Part shown: positions 1 through 9,895 of the stretch, in pieces
Position numbering within the stretch: position 1 is the first letter of the stretch
How the letters are laid out: the number at the start of each line of letters is the position of its first letter
DNA from: an uncultured Caryophanales bacterium
Lineage (GTDB): Bacteria > Bacillota_I > Bacilli_A > RFN20 > CAG-826
Direction: 5' to 3'
Length of the DNA stretch: 64,000 nt
Assembly: GCA_946414655.1 (NCBI GenBank)
Contig: CAMKPL010000003.1
Coordinates: 76,770-140,769, forward strand
Translations under genes and position numbers: made by a program
Notes under the pieces: model-generated
The model's database searches: none
Told to the model about the DNA's origin: nothing
The model's input: only the letters and a program-made list of their open reading frames with translations

Positions 1-940
1 TTAAGTCTCTGTCCGCGGTATTACCAGCGGAAAGAGCACGAATATATAAGTCTCCAATTCCACCAATGCTATAAATCTTTTCAAGAATCATTGATCCAGA
101 GAAGATACCGATGAATTCGGCAAGGATCGATGGAAGAATTGGGACGAATGCGTTACGTAAGGCGTGACGCATAATGGCTTGACGTTTGGTTAAGCCTTTG
201 GTTCGGGCAAGTAATAAGTATTCACTCGACATGACTTCACAAAGTTCCGCACGAACGAAACGGGTGTAGCCGCAGATCGAACCAAATGATAGAGATAAGA
301 CTGGAATAATATAACCAAGTGCTTTCACTCCATCTGATTTATCAGGGGTTGGCCATTCGGTTGGTAAGTTGCCATGATACGCTAAGCCCCAAAGGAGGAA
401 GGTAATAACAACGAACGATGGAATGGAGATGAACACCATGACAGATGTGGAAATGGTGTGGTCAACCCAGGTATTTTTCTTTAAACCGGCTAAGATACCT
501 AAGCCGATTCCAAGTGGAACGGATAAAACAACAGAAATAATATTAATCTTTAAGGAAACTGGTAAACGTTCCGCGATGATATAGATGGCGCTAGCGCCTG
601 GGTCAATATGTGTGGAACGACCCCAGTCAAATTTGGTAACAATGTTTTTAATCCATTCACCGTATTGTTCAACAATCGGTTTTTCATAATAGTAGATGAC
701 CTTACTAGTGCCCGGGACATCATACTTAGCTAAGAAGCTTCCTAGTTCTGGATGAATTGAGTCAAAGGAGACACAGTATCCGTATTCGACTTGTGTTTCA
801 TAGAAGGAGTAAACTTCCGCTGGTTTGCTAGAAGCGATTTTAGCTGGACCAAGTGATTTAATGAGGAAAAATGTGAGCGTCAAAATAATGAACGTGGTCA
901 CGAATGCTAGGATAATACGTTTAATTGAGTACTTAAGCAT
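1..940 (-). CDS. oppB: Oligopeptide ABC transporter permease, OppB-like (3' end missing)
   Basis: Inner-membrane permease of a peptide ABC importer. The frame is open from ATG at 940 to the window edge, giving 313 codons without a stop. An N-terminal membrane segment (about residues 7-28) is followed by an extracytoplasmic insert of about 85 residues and then the BPD_transp_1 core. The cytoplasmic EAA-type loop reads ARTKGLTKRQAIMRHALRNA, typical of OppB/DppB. The start follows GAAAGGAGAAGAAA. It is the last visible gene of the protease-OppA-lipoprotein operon, 26 bp downstream of the lipoprotein, so oppC and the ATPases probably lie beyond the left edge. The family is well supported; substrate length is unknown. 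Confidence 0.9.
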   Translation of the reverse strand, partial: MLKYSIKRIILAFVTTFIILTLTFFLIKSLGPAKIASSKPAEVYSFYETQVEYGYCVSFDSIHPELGSFLAKYDVPGTSKVIYYYEKPIVEQYGEWIKNIVTKFDWGRSTHIDPGASAIYIIAERLPVSLKINIISVVLSVPLGIGLGILAGLKKNTWVDHTISTSVMVFISIPSFVVITFLLWGLAYHGNLPTEWPTPDKSDGVKALGYIIPVLSLSFGSICGYTRFVRAELCEVMSSEYLLLARTKGLTKRQAIMRHALRNAFVPILPSILAEFIGIFSGSMILEKIYSIGGIGDLYIRALSAGNTADRDL

Positions 941-966
941 TTTCTTCTCCTTTCCTAATAACTAGA

Positions 967-2157
967 TTAGATATCAAAGATATCTTCTCCTTCGGTCCAA
1001 CCTTCCGCTTTAATATCTGGATAATATAGAGGTTTCGCTTCAATGTCGTATGCTCTCCAACCACGTTGGTCGTAAACATAGTCATTCCCTCTCCAGTTAT
1101 AACTTGTAACCTGGGCAAAGTTACAATATTTGCAGTAGTTATCGCTAAAGTAGTATTCATCGCTCATCTCGATGTCACAAAGTCCACCAGAAGCTGGAAT
1201 ACCGAAAATACGTTGTAAATCGTAATCCATTTTTTGTTTCTTATAGACATCTTTGCTGTTAGCATAGGCACCGCCATAATCATCAGCACGAGCCTCCGCG
1301 ACGTTTGAGATCACTTCTGATTTGAGTGTGGCTGCATCGGCCACGGTGAGGTATTGACGCTCTAAGATAGAGAAGTAGTTGGTAAAGATGTTACCCATCA
1401 CTTCCCCAATCGCGCCCCAACGGTCACCAGACTCGATGTATTTCGCACAGTCAACCTTTAAATAACGACGAACACCATGTGTCTCATGGAAAATGAACGT
1501 TTCAAATTCCTCGGTACAATAGAAGAGCCACATTCCAACGGCGTAAGTTGGGTTACCACCAACGACGCCATAGCGTTTTTCGTATGTATCATTAATATAA
1601 ATATAGGCGTTTTCTTTGGACATGACTGTCTCTTCAAAGCCTTCACTTTCGTTCATGATTTCACCATCCTTATAAAGGACATAATTGGATCGTTCATGAA
1701 CAGCAAGATAATCAGGTTTTACAAAGGATTCTTTATTTTGTTCCTTAAAAATCTGATTTAAATTTGTCACTGCGGTAGTTTTCGAGTTAGCTTTAGTTAC
1801 GCTAACGGTACATTCACTCGAAAATTGACCGCAATTTGCGGTTATTTTTGCAAAACCGCTACTTTTTCCGGTGATGATTCCGCTAGCGCTGACACTAACA
1901 ACACTTGGGTCACTAGAAACATATGTGACACTTGGAAGAGGTGAAAGCACTGGATTAAAAATCGAACGTAATTCATATGTTTCATCAACAGTAATCGAAA
2001 CATCGACATCCTTTAAAGCAAAGAATGAGAGGTCCTGAATCGAAACAGGTGAATATGAACCAGATTCGCTTGGTGAAAATTCTTGGTGTGCACTGCTATT
2101 ACAGCCTACTAACAAGAACATCAGTGGAAGAAGTAGAATATGTGTTTTCTTTTTCAT
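967..2157 (-). CDS. Ig-like (Big_2) lipoprotein of the peptide-uptake operon
   Basis: Predicted lipoprotein of 396 residues. The longer frame begins at 2301, but ATG 2157 is preferred because GAAAGGAGAAAATTG precedes it and it opens directly into a signal peptide with lipobox LLVGC. Residues about 45-125 form a bacterial Ig-like Big_2 domain (SDPSVVSVSASGIITG). The remaining 270 residues match no family I recognise and contain a Cys pair (CKYC). It sits 19 bp after the OppA-like gene and 26 bp before oppB, so it probably works with the transporter at the cell surface, perhaps as an accessory binding or maturation factor. That role is inferred only from position. Confidence 0.75.
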   Translation of the reverse strand: MKKKTHILLLPLMFLLVGCNSSAHQEFSPSESGSYSPVSIQDLSFFALKDVDVSITVDETYELRSIFNPVLSPLPSVTYVSSDPSVVSVSASGIITGKSSGFAKITANCGQFSSECTVSVTKANSKTTAVTNLNQIFKEQNKESFVKPDYLAVHERSNYVLYKDGEIMNESEGFEETVMSKENAYIYINDTYEKRYGVVGGNPTYAVGMWLFYCTEEFETFIFHETHGVRRYLKVDCAKYIESGDRWGAIGEVMGNIFTNYFSILERQYLTVADAATLKSEVISNVAEARADDYGGAYANSKDVYKKQKMDYDLQRIFGIPASGGLCDIEMSDEYYFSDNYCKYCNFAQVTSYNWRGNDYVYDQRGWRAYDIEAKPLYYPDIKAEGWTEGEDIFDI

Positions 2158-2176
2158 CAATTTTCTCCTTTCACTA

Positions 2177-5100
2177 TTAATATCCATATGGATCATCACT
2201 TGATGTACGACCGGCGGTAACAGAGTTAAGTGTTTCTTGTCCTTCGCCAATCTTAATCGAATACGTGACGTCAAAGAGCCAGTATTTCTTATAACATTCA
2301 CGGGTCAAGTGATCTTTATACTTTTCATCTCCCGTGTATGTTGCAGCATCCCATTTATTTGCTTTCTGGATGCTTTGTTCAATTGCTTTCTGGGCATCGT
2401 AAGTTAATGTAATCATGTGTGTGTCTTTATCGTATGTAACACCATCATCTTCTCCGAAGATTTGGCCGCCAATAACGTAAAGAGACACGGATTCCATCGC
2501 AAACTGGACGGACTCACCAACGTCTTCAACGAACTTGTATTCAAGTTCGACGCTAGTATCAGTCTTAGCTGAGCCGCTAGAAAGAGTGGAGAATGTTGAT
2601 AGATAACATTCTTCAACAGGTTTAACGTTAACGCCGTCTTTCACAACACCACCATGGTCAGCAACTTCCCAAAGAGCATCAAATGAATATTTATTATCCT
2701 TATAAACAAGAGGATAACGGTCATCGATCTTGGAAGTATCAGCACCCCAGTTCAATGTGAATGTTGAAGAGTTATCTGATTTTAAAACTTCTAAGAAGTT
2801 TAATGGGTTATATGTGTTACCACTAATCGCACCAAAGCCGAGGTCAAATTCACCGACTTGGAGGTGTTGGTCATAAACGTATTCCCACACGGTAACAGCG
2901 TTATTAACAACATTTAATTTAATACGCCCATGAGAGACGCTTGGATCATTGAATGCTGTTTCAAAATAACCCTTAATATCGGTACCATAATCAGTAATAT
3001 CTGACTGATACATCCACCAGATTTCAATCTTGATCACGGTTGGATTTTCACTAGTACCGTAGTTAAGTTTACCTTGTTTCACAAGTTGTGAAACAGCGGT
3101 TTTGAAATATGTTACGGCTTTATCTTTGTTATAGCCGTAGTCATCAATTTGTTCTCCACCTTTGTTGATCACGTTATGGTATGACTTCACCGCATCTTTA
3201 TGCGCTTGAGTGGAGTTATAAGAAATATTCTTTTGTGGATAAGACATGTAACTATCAGAGAAATAGTTAATCGATGGTTCAACACCACGTTTTTCAGCAA
3301 ATGATTTACGGTCAATCGACCAGAATAAACCATTTAAGAACGCATCGTTAGACATCCAAGGTTTAACATCCCAAGAGTGTCCAGCGGAAATCTTTCCACT
3401 TGGGCCGAATCTTTCGTCCCATTGTTCTCTTGTACAAGAGTTAACATTTAGTTTAAAGACGGAGTCCCCTGGTACCTTACGACAATGTAATTCAACGTTA
3501 CTCTTCTCCTTTAAGTGTTTTTGTGGGAGAGAGCAGGAGTCGAGGTTACCATTAATAAAGTCGTTATAGTAGGCGTCTGGGTTTTCGTTAATCGAGGTGT
3601 TGATACGCATACGAACACCTTCGATTTGGTAACGTCCTTCTTTGTATTCGAACCAATCAGTGTTATGGGTAAAGACAATACGTGTTTCCTTATCCCATTT
3701 ATTTAAGTAGTAAGCACCTAAACAAATGGTTGATTCAACAATGTTGTTCTTCATTTGTGATGGAACAGTATCGTTATTGTTGAATGTTCCATAACGTTTG
3801 GAAGCACGTTTGATTGATTCATCATCAATTTCACCATCAGCACGGGCACCAATCTTTTGGATGAATTCCTTTGGAAGAGGTGAATAAAGTGAAGAGGAAA
3901 GAGTATACATCGCTGTAAATGAGTCAATTGGGTTGATTAATTCAAACTCAATGTATTTACCAACTGGATAGTTTCTTCCTTCACCTTCATAAACCTCTGG
4001 TTTATCAGCAGTGACTTCACCAGTACGAATACCGAGCTTACGGCTCTTCTTCATGTTTTCCCAGGTTGTTTCATTAAAGGCGTCACTGGTCGATGATTTG
4101 GTCAAAGCGTTGTAGCTATTGGCACCTTTAATACCATACGAAGTATCAGCGGCCATTTCGTTACCACGTTTGAGGTTATGTGAACCTGTTAAAAGGAAAC
4201 GAAGGGCGAATTCGTAGTCAGCTAACTTCACTGGGTAGTTGTTAAATGATTGGTAAGCTGGATCTGGGTTAGCTAAGGTACCGTTATACTTATAAGCTAA
4301 GTCGGTACGGACATAGATTCTCCAGCCAGTATACATACCAGAACCGTTCTTTGGTCCAAGATGGAACATCATTGGGTTATCCGTTTCTGGATCGTTAACG
4401 TGGGCGTTACGATCCGCTAAAAGCGGATACCAAATGGCGTTTGTTCCTTCATTGTTTAACTTCGTGGAGAAGTAACTTGAAGTAATATAACCAGATAAAT
4501 CACTAACTTGGCTACCAGAAGCATCTAACGCATTAATTGTTAATGGGTCAGAACTACTTGCGGTGTGGTAGTAAAGTGGAAACTCTTTATCAACGGCACT
4601 ACCAGAAAGTGGTTCAGTAAATGGATCACTATCAGAAAGTAGGCCATAACCAAAGCCGGTGACATAACGACGATCACCAAGTAAATCATGGGAACGATCG
4701 CTATAACAGACATAACCACCATTCTCAAATAGAGAAATACCGGTTAAATGTGTGTCCATGGCATACTTTTCTAGTTTCCCAAGGATTTCTGTACGTTCAT
4801 CAATTTGCTCTTCTGTTGCGGCTGCGGAATAGTTATATCCACCAGTTGCTTTATCCGAGGCTTCGATAACGTTAATGACCTTGTATTCTTCAATACCAGA
4901 TCTAGTTTCGGTGACCGTAAAACGGACACGTCCTGGTGCGTGTGTGGTAATAAAACCTGTGGTTGGCACAACACTTGCGTAGGCTTCATTGGATGATTTG
5001 TAGGTGTATTCACGACGTTGGGTATCAACACCGTTGTCATAGACAACAAGGCGATATTTTTGATCAGAGATCTCTAACGCGGAATAATCACCTTCAATAC

Positions 5101-5215
5101 CAATTGAGAAGTCAAACTCAAGTGGAATATCACTTCCATTTTTCGAACAGCCTGAAAGAGCTGCAACACTCATTAGGGCAGCAAAAGCAAATGATATAAT
5201 ATGAGTTTTTTTCAT
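2177..5215 (-). CDS. oppA: OppA-like peptide-binding lipoprotein with extra N-terminal domain
   Basis: Extracellular solute-binding component of the peptide importer, lipid-anchored through LSGC after a signal peptide starting MKKTHIISF. The 1012-residue length is nearly twice that of a normal SBP_bac_5 protein. An Ig-like segment occupies about residues 30-120, and the SBP_bac_5 fold is recognisable from motifs such as IVFTHNTDWFEY and GLFWSIDRKSFAEKRGV. AGGAGGTAAACGA precedes the start. It lies 15 bp after the subtilisin gene and upstream of the permease, so released peptides could be captured where they are made. The family call is good; the reason for the extra length is unknown. Confidence 0.85.
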   Translation of the reverse strand: MKKTHIISFAFAALMSVAALSGCSKNGSDIPLEFDFSIGIEGDYSALEISDQKYRLVVYDNGVDTQRREYTYKSSNEAYASVVPTTGFITTHAPGRVRFTVTETRSGIEEYKVINVIEASDKATGGYNYSAAATEEQIDERTEILGKLEKYAMDTHLTGISLFENGGYVCYSDRSHDLLGDRRYVTGFGYGLLSDSDPFTEPLSGSAVDKEFPLYYHTASSSDPLTINALDASGSQVSDLSGYITSSYFSTKLNNEGTNAIWYPLLADRNAHVNDPETDNPMMFHLGPKNGSGMYTGWRIYVRTDLAYKYNGTLANPDPAYQSFNNYPVKLADYEFALRFLLTGSHNLKRGNEMAADTSYGIKGANSYNALTKSSTSDAFNETTWENMKKSRKLGIRTGEVTADKPEVYEGEGRNYPVGKYIEFELINPIDSFTAMYTLSSSLYSPLPKEFIQKIGARADGEIDDESIKRASKRYGTFNNNDTVPSQMKNNIVESTICLGAYYLNKWDKETRIVFTHNTDWFEYKEGRYQIEGVRMRINTSINENPDAYYNDFINGNLDSCSLPQKHLKEKSNVELHCRKVPGDSVFKLNVNSCTREQWDERFGPSGKISAGHSWDVKPWMSNDAFLNGLFWSIDRKSFAEKRGVEPSINYFSDSYMSYPQKNISYNSTQAHKDAVKSYHNVINKGGEQIDDYGYNKDKAVTYFKTAVSQLVKQGKLNYGTSENPTVIKIEIWWMYQSDITDYGTDIKGYFETAFNDPSVSHGRIKLNVVNNAVTVWEYVYDQHLQVGEFDLGFGAISGNTYNPLNFLEVLKSDNSSTFTLNWGADTSKIDDRYPLVYKDNKYSFDALWEVADHGGVVKDGVNVKPVEECYLSTFSTLSSGSAKTDTSVELEYKFVEDVGESVQFAMESVSLYVIGGQIFGEDDGVTYDKDTHMITLTYDAQKAIEQSIQKANKWDAATYTGDEKYKDHLTRECYKKYWLFDVTYSIKIGEGQETLNSVTAGRTSSDDPYGY

Positions 5216-5230
5216 TCGTTTACCTCCTAA

Positions 5231-8200
5231 TTAATGTTTTCTTAAGCGTTTTCGACGGAGACCTTTGGTAATCACAATCGTGCCTCCGATAAATAATGCG
5301 GCACCAATCACAACTGGAACGGTGATAGCGACAGCGAGATCTTTGGATGCATCAGGTTTATGACCTTGAGCAACAGAGACTGTTGAGTCAAAGGTCACAA
5401 CATGCTCCATACCATAATCATCGATTTCGATGAATGTGATCTTACCATCTTCACCGACTTTAAAGTCGTGGTTGGATTTTAAATAACGATTCTGGACAAT
5501 TGTGAAGTCGTCATAATTGCCAGTTTCTTTAAAGTGGATAATCGCTCCACTCGAGCCAAATGCTTTGTCCACTGGGCTTAAATAGAGACGATATTGTCCA
5601 TCAAGTGTACGTCCAAGCTCACTGATGCTTGATTCAATGAAATCTGGATCAACATCAACAAAGTAGACTTGGCGTTTCTCATCATATTCCATTGGAATGT
5701 TGGTATAACCAACAGTGAGATAAGATAACGCAGCATCTTGGACTTCAATACGAACTTTTCCTTCGTGTTGATAAAGTTTAGTCACCTTTGGTGGAGTGTT
5801 GTCAAAGTGCATGTTATAGGATTTAGAAATCCATTCTCCAGTGGCGTTGAGTTGATAATTGAACTTAATCTCATATTGACCATCTGGGAATCTTGCACGA
5901 GTCGATTCATCGTAGAGTGGAACAATGGCGAACGCTCTATGAGCGACATAACCACCACTGAGGTAGCCACCTTCAAGATGGGACTTATATAAGGCGTACT
6001 CGTCGTTTGTTGTTCCATAAAGCATATCTTCTAATGCGGAACGATAAACGACTTTGCCAGTTTCTTTATTCGTGATTGTAAAGTAGTTATTTCTCACTGA
6101 TCGTAAGACGAACTGTTGAATAATCATTGTGTTGGTCTTTTCAGCATTACCAACATATATGTTGTTCGCGGCGTCGTTATCACTAAAGGTGAGTGGGTCA
6201 GTACCAACTGGATAGAATCCATTGAGTTGGGTAATGTTTCGATCATTCTTTAAGATTTGATCTGTGGAGATAGAATCTGGAGAATCAGCATAACCGACCA
6301 TCCATAATGAACCCATGTCAGTGTTATCTTTACCGACAAGGAGTTTTGCGGCGTCATTAATTAGATCGCTTGGATAGATCTGACCATATTTCTTTTCGAA
6401 TTGGAATTCCTCGACGATTGGAGCAGAACTATAAGTTTGTCCTTTAATGACGTCTCCACCACCATAGAAACCAAGGAATGGCATCGAAAGATCTTCATAG
6501 AAGCCATCGGCGATGAGTTCAACAAAGCCTTCAATGTATGTTCCATATTGGTAGGCTTCAATGATGGCGCGTTTATCTTCATCCTTTAAGGAGTATGGGT
6601 TAATCGTGATTTTTGATTTACCTGGTTGAATGCTCACACTTTGTCCTTCAATGACATCTAAGACGACGTCTTTGGTGGATAAATATTTGTGAGTTGGAAG
6701 TGATTCATAAACAACACCTTCACTGGCATCGACAACTTGGCTACTTACATAGTAAGTATCTGGTTCAATGATGACCGGATTTGTTTCCGCCTTAAAGTCT
6801 TCTTCGGTGCGGTAATACTTCAACTGTTTAGTAACTTTATAAACATCTTTATATGAAGCAGTACCTTGGGTGTAAACAACTTCCTTATAGGAGTCATCGT
6901 AGTATTGAATGCCAGGAAGTTTTTCAAAGGAATCAACTTCTCCGAGGTAATTGTAATCATCTGTAATGATCTTGTTGTTTTCGGCTTGAGCAGGACGCAT
7001 CACAGTAAGTTTTACTTTGTAATTAAGAGTTTCAGTTCCTTCGTTATGAGCATAGAAGGAGAGTTTCACGTCACCTTTGTTGATATCAGCATTGTTATGG
7101 AGTTCAATCTTGGATTTACCTAAACCAACTTCTTCTCCATTAACAACCTTAAATCCTTCAAGGTAGACTTTAGAGTTGAGTGCGCCATAAATGTCCGCCA
7201 TACCAGCACCTTGGACGCGTGGAGAAGCGTAATTAACTTTTCCTGTTTCAGGATTAGCTTCAGCATCGTTCATTGGGTTAGCTGTAGACATTAAACGCAT
7301 GTTCACTTTACTACGTTCTTCTTTAATAACTTTTAAGTCAGCATCACTAAGTTCACCATCTTGGATGAGTGGTCCGCTAACTTTTGAAAGAACAACAGAT
7401 TGAGCACCAGCATAGTTTGGTGCGGACATAGAAGTACCTGAAAGGTACTCATATGTTGTTAAAGGCGTATCTGCCTTATCTTCAGCAGTTTGAGGTGGAA
7501 CAGCACCACGGATAATATCACCTGGAGCAGTAATTTCTGGCTTAATATCTAAGTCACTACGCGCACCATCGCTAGAGAAGGATGACATTGTGCGAGCAGC
7601 ACTATCTTTAGAAAGTTCTTTTTCAATAAAGGTAAATGAACCGGAACGTTTAGTTTCAAAATATGGTTTGTCTTTAAATAAGACAACAGCGCAAGGCATT
7701 GTTGGATAGAAGTCATCACCAAACGAGCAACGGAATGTAAAATCTGTTTCAGTTGGGTCGTTATTAATGATGAAGAGACCTTTAGCGCCTTTACTGACAG
7801 CGTTCGCATATTTATCAGCAAAGGAGATGGATCCACGGTTAACAACCGCGATCTTGCCATCAACTTTGACGCTGTTATAGTCGTTAACAGTACCGAATCC
7901 TGGAACATAAACCCATTCAAGTTTGTCTTCAAGACTTGCGACAAGATCACGCATCTTGAATTCGGTATCATATTCACTTGGATAACGTTCGTTATTAACG
8001 ATTTGGTCATCATAAGCGATATTGGCGTCTTCACATCTAATACCGGTCTTATAGTAAATATAATCTGGGTGAGCACTACCAATGGACATCGAAGCTGGGT
8101 TGTTAGCATAGCTACCAAGAATTCCGGTTTCGACCATTTGGTTCGTCCAGTTAGCGTATCCACCAGCGAAGGCATAGGAATCCTTACCGGCATTACCATT

Positions 8201-9361
8201 AGAAATGGATGTTAAGATGCTATCTTCTTCAACCATCTTACGAATGGTTTCCATCGCGAGATCATCATCGTCAAATTCGCTTAAGTCGCTACCAAGAGAC
8301 ATGTTGATTCCATCAACACCAAGTGTACGGCAGTCTTCAAGAGCTTGAAGAATGCAGGAATCGTAACCGCCGTTACTATCACCAAAGCCTAATTCTTTAG
8401 CAATATCACCAGCCTTGTATTCAGTGAAGACTTTCATACAAGCTAATTGGGCTTTTGGAGCGATTCCTTTGTACTGAGGAGCGTTAGCAGCAGTAATCGA
8501 TGCAACGTGACTACCATGGTAGTCGAGATCACTATGGACATCAAAATCTGGAATAGCATCCGAACTATTCCCAGTTTCGGATGAACCACCATAGTCATAA
8601 TAGAATGGAACCTTACTATTAAAGTAAAGGGATCCTTCTTTTCCTGGTTGGTCTAGCTTAAGACCACTAGAAGTATCACTGTTCTTATAGGCGTTTAAGA
8701 ATAATTGGAACTTAGTTTTGTACTTTGTGTTCCATTCGCCTTCTTTGAAACGGACTTTGACGCTTTTATCAAGTGGTTCAAAGACTTCGTGGTGCCAAGC
8801 AGCAGATTCGCTTGTTTCACCTTGGAAGTAAAATTCATTGTCCAAAATAGCAACAACAGTTCCTTCACCATCATATGTGGTTCCTGGAAGAATGTTACCT
8901 GTTCCGTCATCATAACCAGGCTTGCGCATAGTTCGAGCGGAGACGTTTTCATTTTGATCAATTTCGTCGGTTGCGGCTTTCTTAACCTTAAAAGTAGTAC
9001 CTTTTGCGTTAGATTTCTTGACGTGAAATTTATCTTTGTAGACCTTTTCAACACCAGAAAGTTCTTCGATTTTCTTAATATCTTCCTTGTTAACCTTAAT
9101 GGTCATCGCGTTATTGAGAACATTAAAATGGTTAATCAATTCAACATTTGGATTAACGGCATAACGAATACGAGAAAAGAGTTTTTCTTGTTGTGATATA
9201 GCTTCCTCAGAAGAAATATCCTCAATGTCTTTGCTAAGTTTAACAATCACCCGAGTATCAGGTTCTAATGCTTCAACAGACTTGATTGCACCAGTTGAGA
9301 CACCGATTGTTCCTAAAGACATAGTTGCAATTACGCCGCAGAGTAATCGACTTTTCTTCAT
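5231..9361 (-). CDS. Cell-wall subtilisin-like (S8) protease, C5a-peptidase/lactocepin type
   Basis: Secreted serine protease of 1376 residues. The triad is visible as Asp in VVAILDNEF, His in DYHGSHVASIT and Ser in LSGTSMSAPNYAG, with a protease-associated insert between His and Ser. The order is signal peptide, inhibitor-like propeptide (about 30-110), S8 domain, Fn3/C5a-peptidase-type beta domains, then a C-terminal membrane segment followed by RKRLRKH; there is no LPXTG. ATG 9361 is chosen over the upstream in-frame start because GAAGGAGGTAATGTT precedes it and it opens the signal peptide. First gene of the operon feeding OppA and OppB, so its likely job is making importable peptides. Confidence 0.93.
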   Translation of the reverse strand: MKKSRLLCGVIATMSLGTIGVSTGAIKSVEALEPDTRVIVKLSKDIEDISSEEAISQQEKLFSRIRYAVNPNVELINHFNVLNNAMTIKVNKEDIKKIEELSGVEKVYKDKFHVKKSNAKGTTFKVKKAATDEIDQNENVSARTMRKPGYDDGTGNILPGTTYDGEGTVVAILDNEFYFQGETSESAAWHHEVFEPLDKSVKVRFKEGEWNTKYKTKFQLFLNAYKNSDTSSGLKLDQPGKEGSLYFNSKVPFYYDYGGSSETGNSSDAIPDFDVHSDLDYHGSHVASITAANAPQYKGIAPKAQLACMKVFTEYKAGDIAKELGFGDSNGGYDSCILQALEDCRTLGVDGINMSLGSDLSEFDDDDLAMETIRKMVEEDSILTSISNGNAGKDSYAFAGGYANWTNQMVETGILGSYANNPASMSIGSAHPDYIYYKTGIRCEDANIAYDDQIVNNERYPSEYDTEFKMRDLVASLEDKLEWVYVPGFGTVNDYNSVKVDGKIAVVNRGSISFADKYANAVSKGAKGLFIINNDPTETDFTFRCSFGDDFYPTMPCAVVLFKDKPYFETKRSGSFTFIEKELSKDSAARTMSSFSSDGARSDLDIKPEITAPGDIIRGAVPPQTAEDKADTPLTTYEYLSGTSMSAPNYAGAQSVVLSKVSGPLIQDGELSDADLKVIKEERSKVNMRLMSTANPMNDAEANPETGKVNYASPRVQGAGMADIYGALNSKVYLEGFKVVNGEEVGLGKSKIELHNNADINKGDVKLSFYAHNEGTETLNYKVKLTVMRPAQAENNKIITDDYNYLGEVDSFEKLPGIQYYDDSYKEVVYTQGTASYKDVYKVTKQLKYYRTEEDFKAETNPVIIEPDTYYVSSQVVDASEGVVYESLPTHKYLSTKDVVLDVIEGQSVSIQPGKSKITINPYSLKDEDKRAIIEAYQYGTYIEGFVELIADGFYEDLSMPFLGFYGGGDVIKGQTYSSAPIVEEFQFEKKYGQIYPSDLINDAAKLLVGKDNTDMGSLWMVGYADSPDSISTDQILKNDRNITQLNGFYPVGTDPLTFSDNDAANNIYVGNAEKTNTMIIQQFVLRSVRNNYFTITNKETGKVVYRSALEDMLYGTTNDEYALYKSHLEGGYLSGGYVAHRAFAIVPLYDESTRARFPDGQYEIKFNYQLNATGEWISKSYNMHFDNTPPKVTKLYQHEGKVRIEVQDAALSYLTVGYTNIPMEYDEKRQVYFVDVDPDFIESSISELGRTLDGQYRLYLSPVDKAFGSSGAIIHFKETGNYDDFTIVQNRYLKSNHDFKVGEDGKITFIEIDDYGMEHVVTFDSTVSVAQGHKPDASKDLAVAITVPVVIGAALFIGGTIVITKGLRRKRLRKH

Positions 9362-9376
9362 AACATTACCTCCTTC

Positions 9377-9439
9377 GTGCGAGTACACGATAATAGTAAT
9401 TGCGTATATTATATATACCACTGTGCGAGTATGCAATAA
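9377..9439 (-). promoter_or_regulatory. Promoter of the protease-opp operon with two 17-bp operator-like repeats
   Basis: On the minus strand a TTGCAT box (9431-9436) and a TATAAT box (9408-9413) are separated by exactly 17 bp. Two direct repeats, GTGCGAGTACACGATAA (9377-9393) and GTGCGAGTATGCAATAA (9423-9439), match at 14 of 17 positions. One covers the -35 box; the other lies in the predicted 5' leader. This is the arrangement expected for repressor sites. Further GAGCACA/TTTGTG repeats lie just upstream (about 9454-9480). The regulator is unknown. Confidence 0.7.
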
Positions 9440-9487
9440 TAAAAATTGTGCCCGAGCACATTTGTGAGCACATATTTGTGTGAAAAC

Positions 9488-9895
9488 TTATTTAATATTT
9501 AGACCTAAAATGATCTCTAAAACAACGACTGCGAGAAGGTAAAGAAGACCAGATAAAAAGAGCATTAAATAGGTCTTTTTCTTCTTTTGTCTTTCGTCGT
9601 ATTTTTGCAGTTTATAATCCGCCATAGAGTTGTATGCATTTGGATCACGATTAAACATTGATGTGAACAATTGTTTAAAACCAAAAGCAAACGTATCAAA
9701 GGCTCCAAGACGGGTAATAATCACTATTAATCCAGCGCCAATCAAGGCCACTCCAGCGATCGAACAAGCATCGACTGCCGCTCTTAAACTTTGATCTTTT
9801 AAAAAGAAATAAAGGCAGAAAATTCCGGCACCAAAAACAAGGCTAACTAGGAATGTAATAATGTGTGATTTGTATTTATACCAGAATGTTCTCAT
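9488..9895 (-). CDS. Small membrane protein, DUF3899-like
   Basis: A 135-residue integral membrane protein with two hydrophobic hairpin segments near the N-terminus (about 12-32 and 43-62), a charged cytoplasmic stretch (KYDERQKKKK), and one C-terminal membrane segment. The arrangement resembles the DUF3899 family, whose function is unknown. Its start overlaps the end of the branching-enzyme gene by 4 bp (ATGA), so the two are translationally coupled. That does not prove a role in glycogen metabolism. About 50 bp separate its stop from the protease operon promoter. Confidence 0.6.
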   Translation of the reverse strand: MRTFWYKYKSHIITFLVSLVFGAGIFCLYFFLKDQSLRAAVDACSIAGVALIGAGLIVIITRLGAFDTFAFGFKQLFTSMFNRDPNAYNSMADYKLQKYDERQKKKKTYLMLFLSGLLYLLAVVVLEIILGLNIK

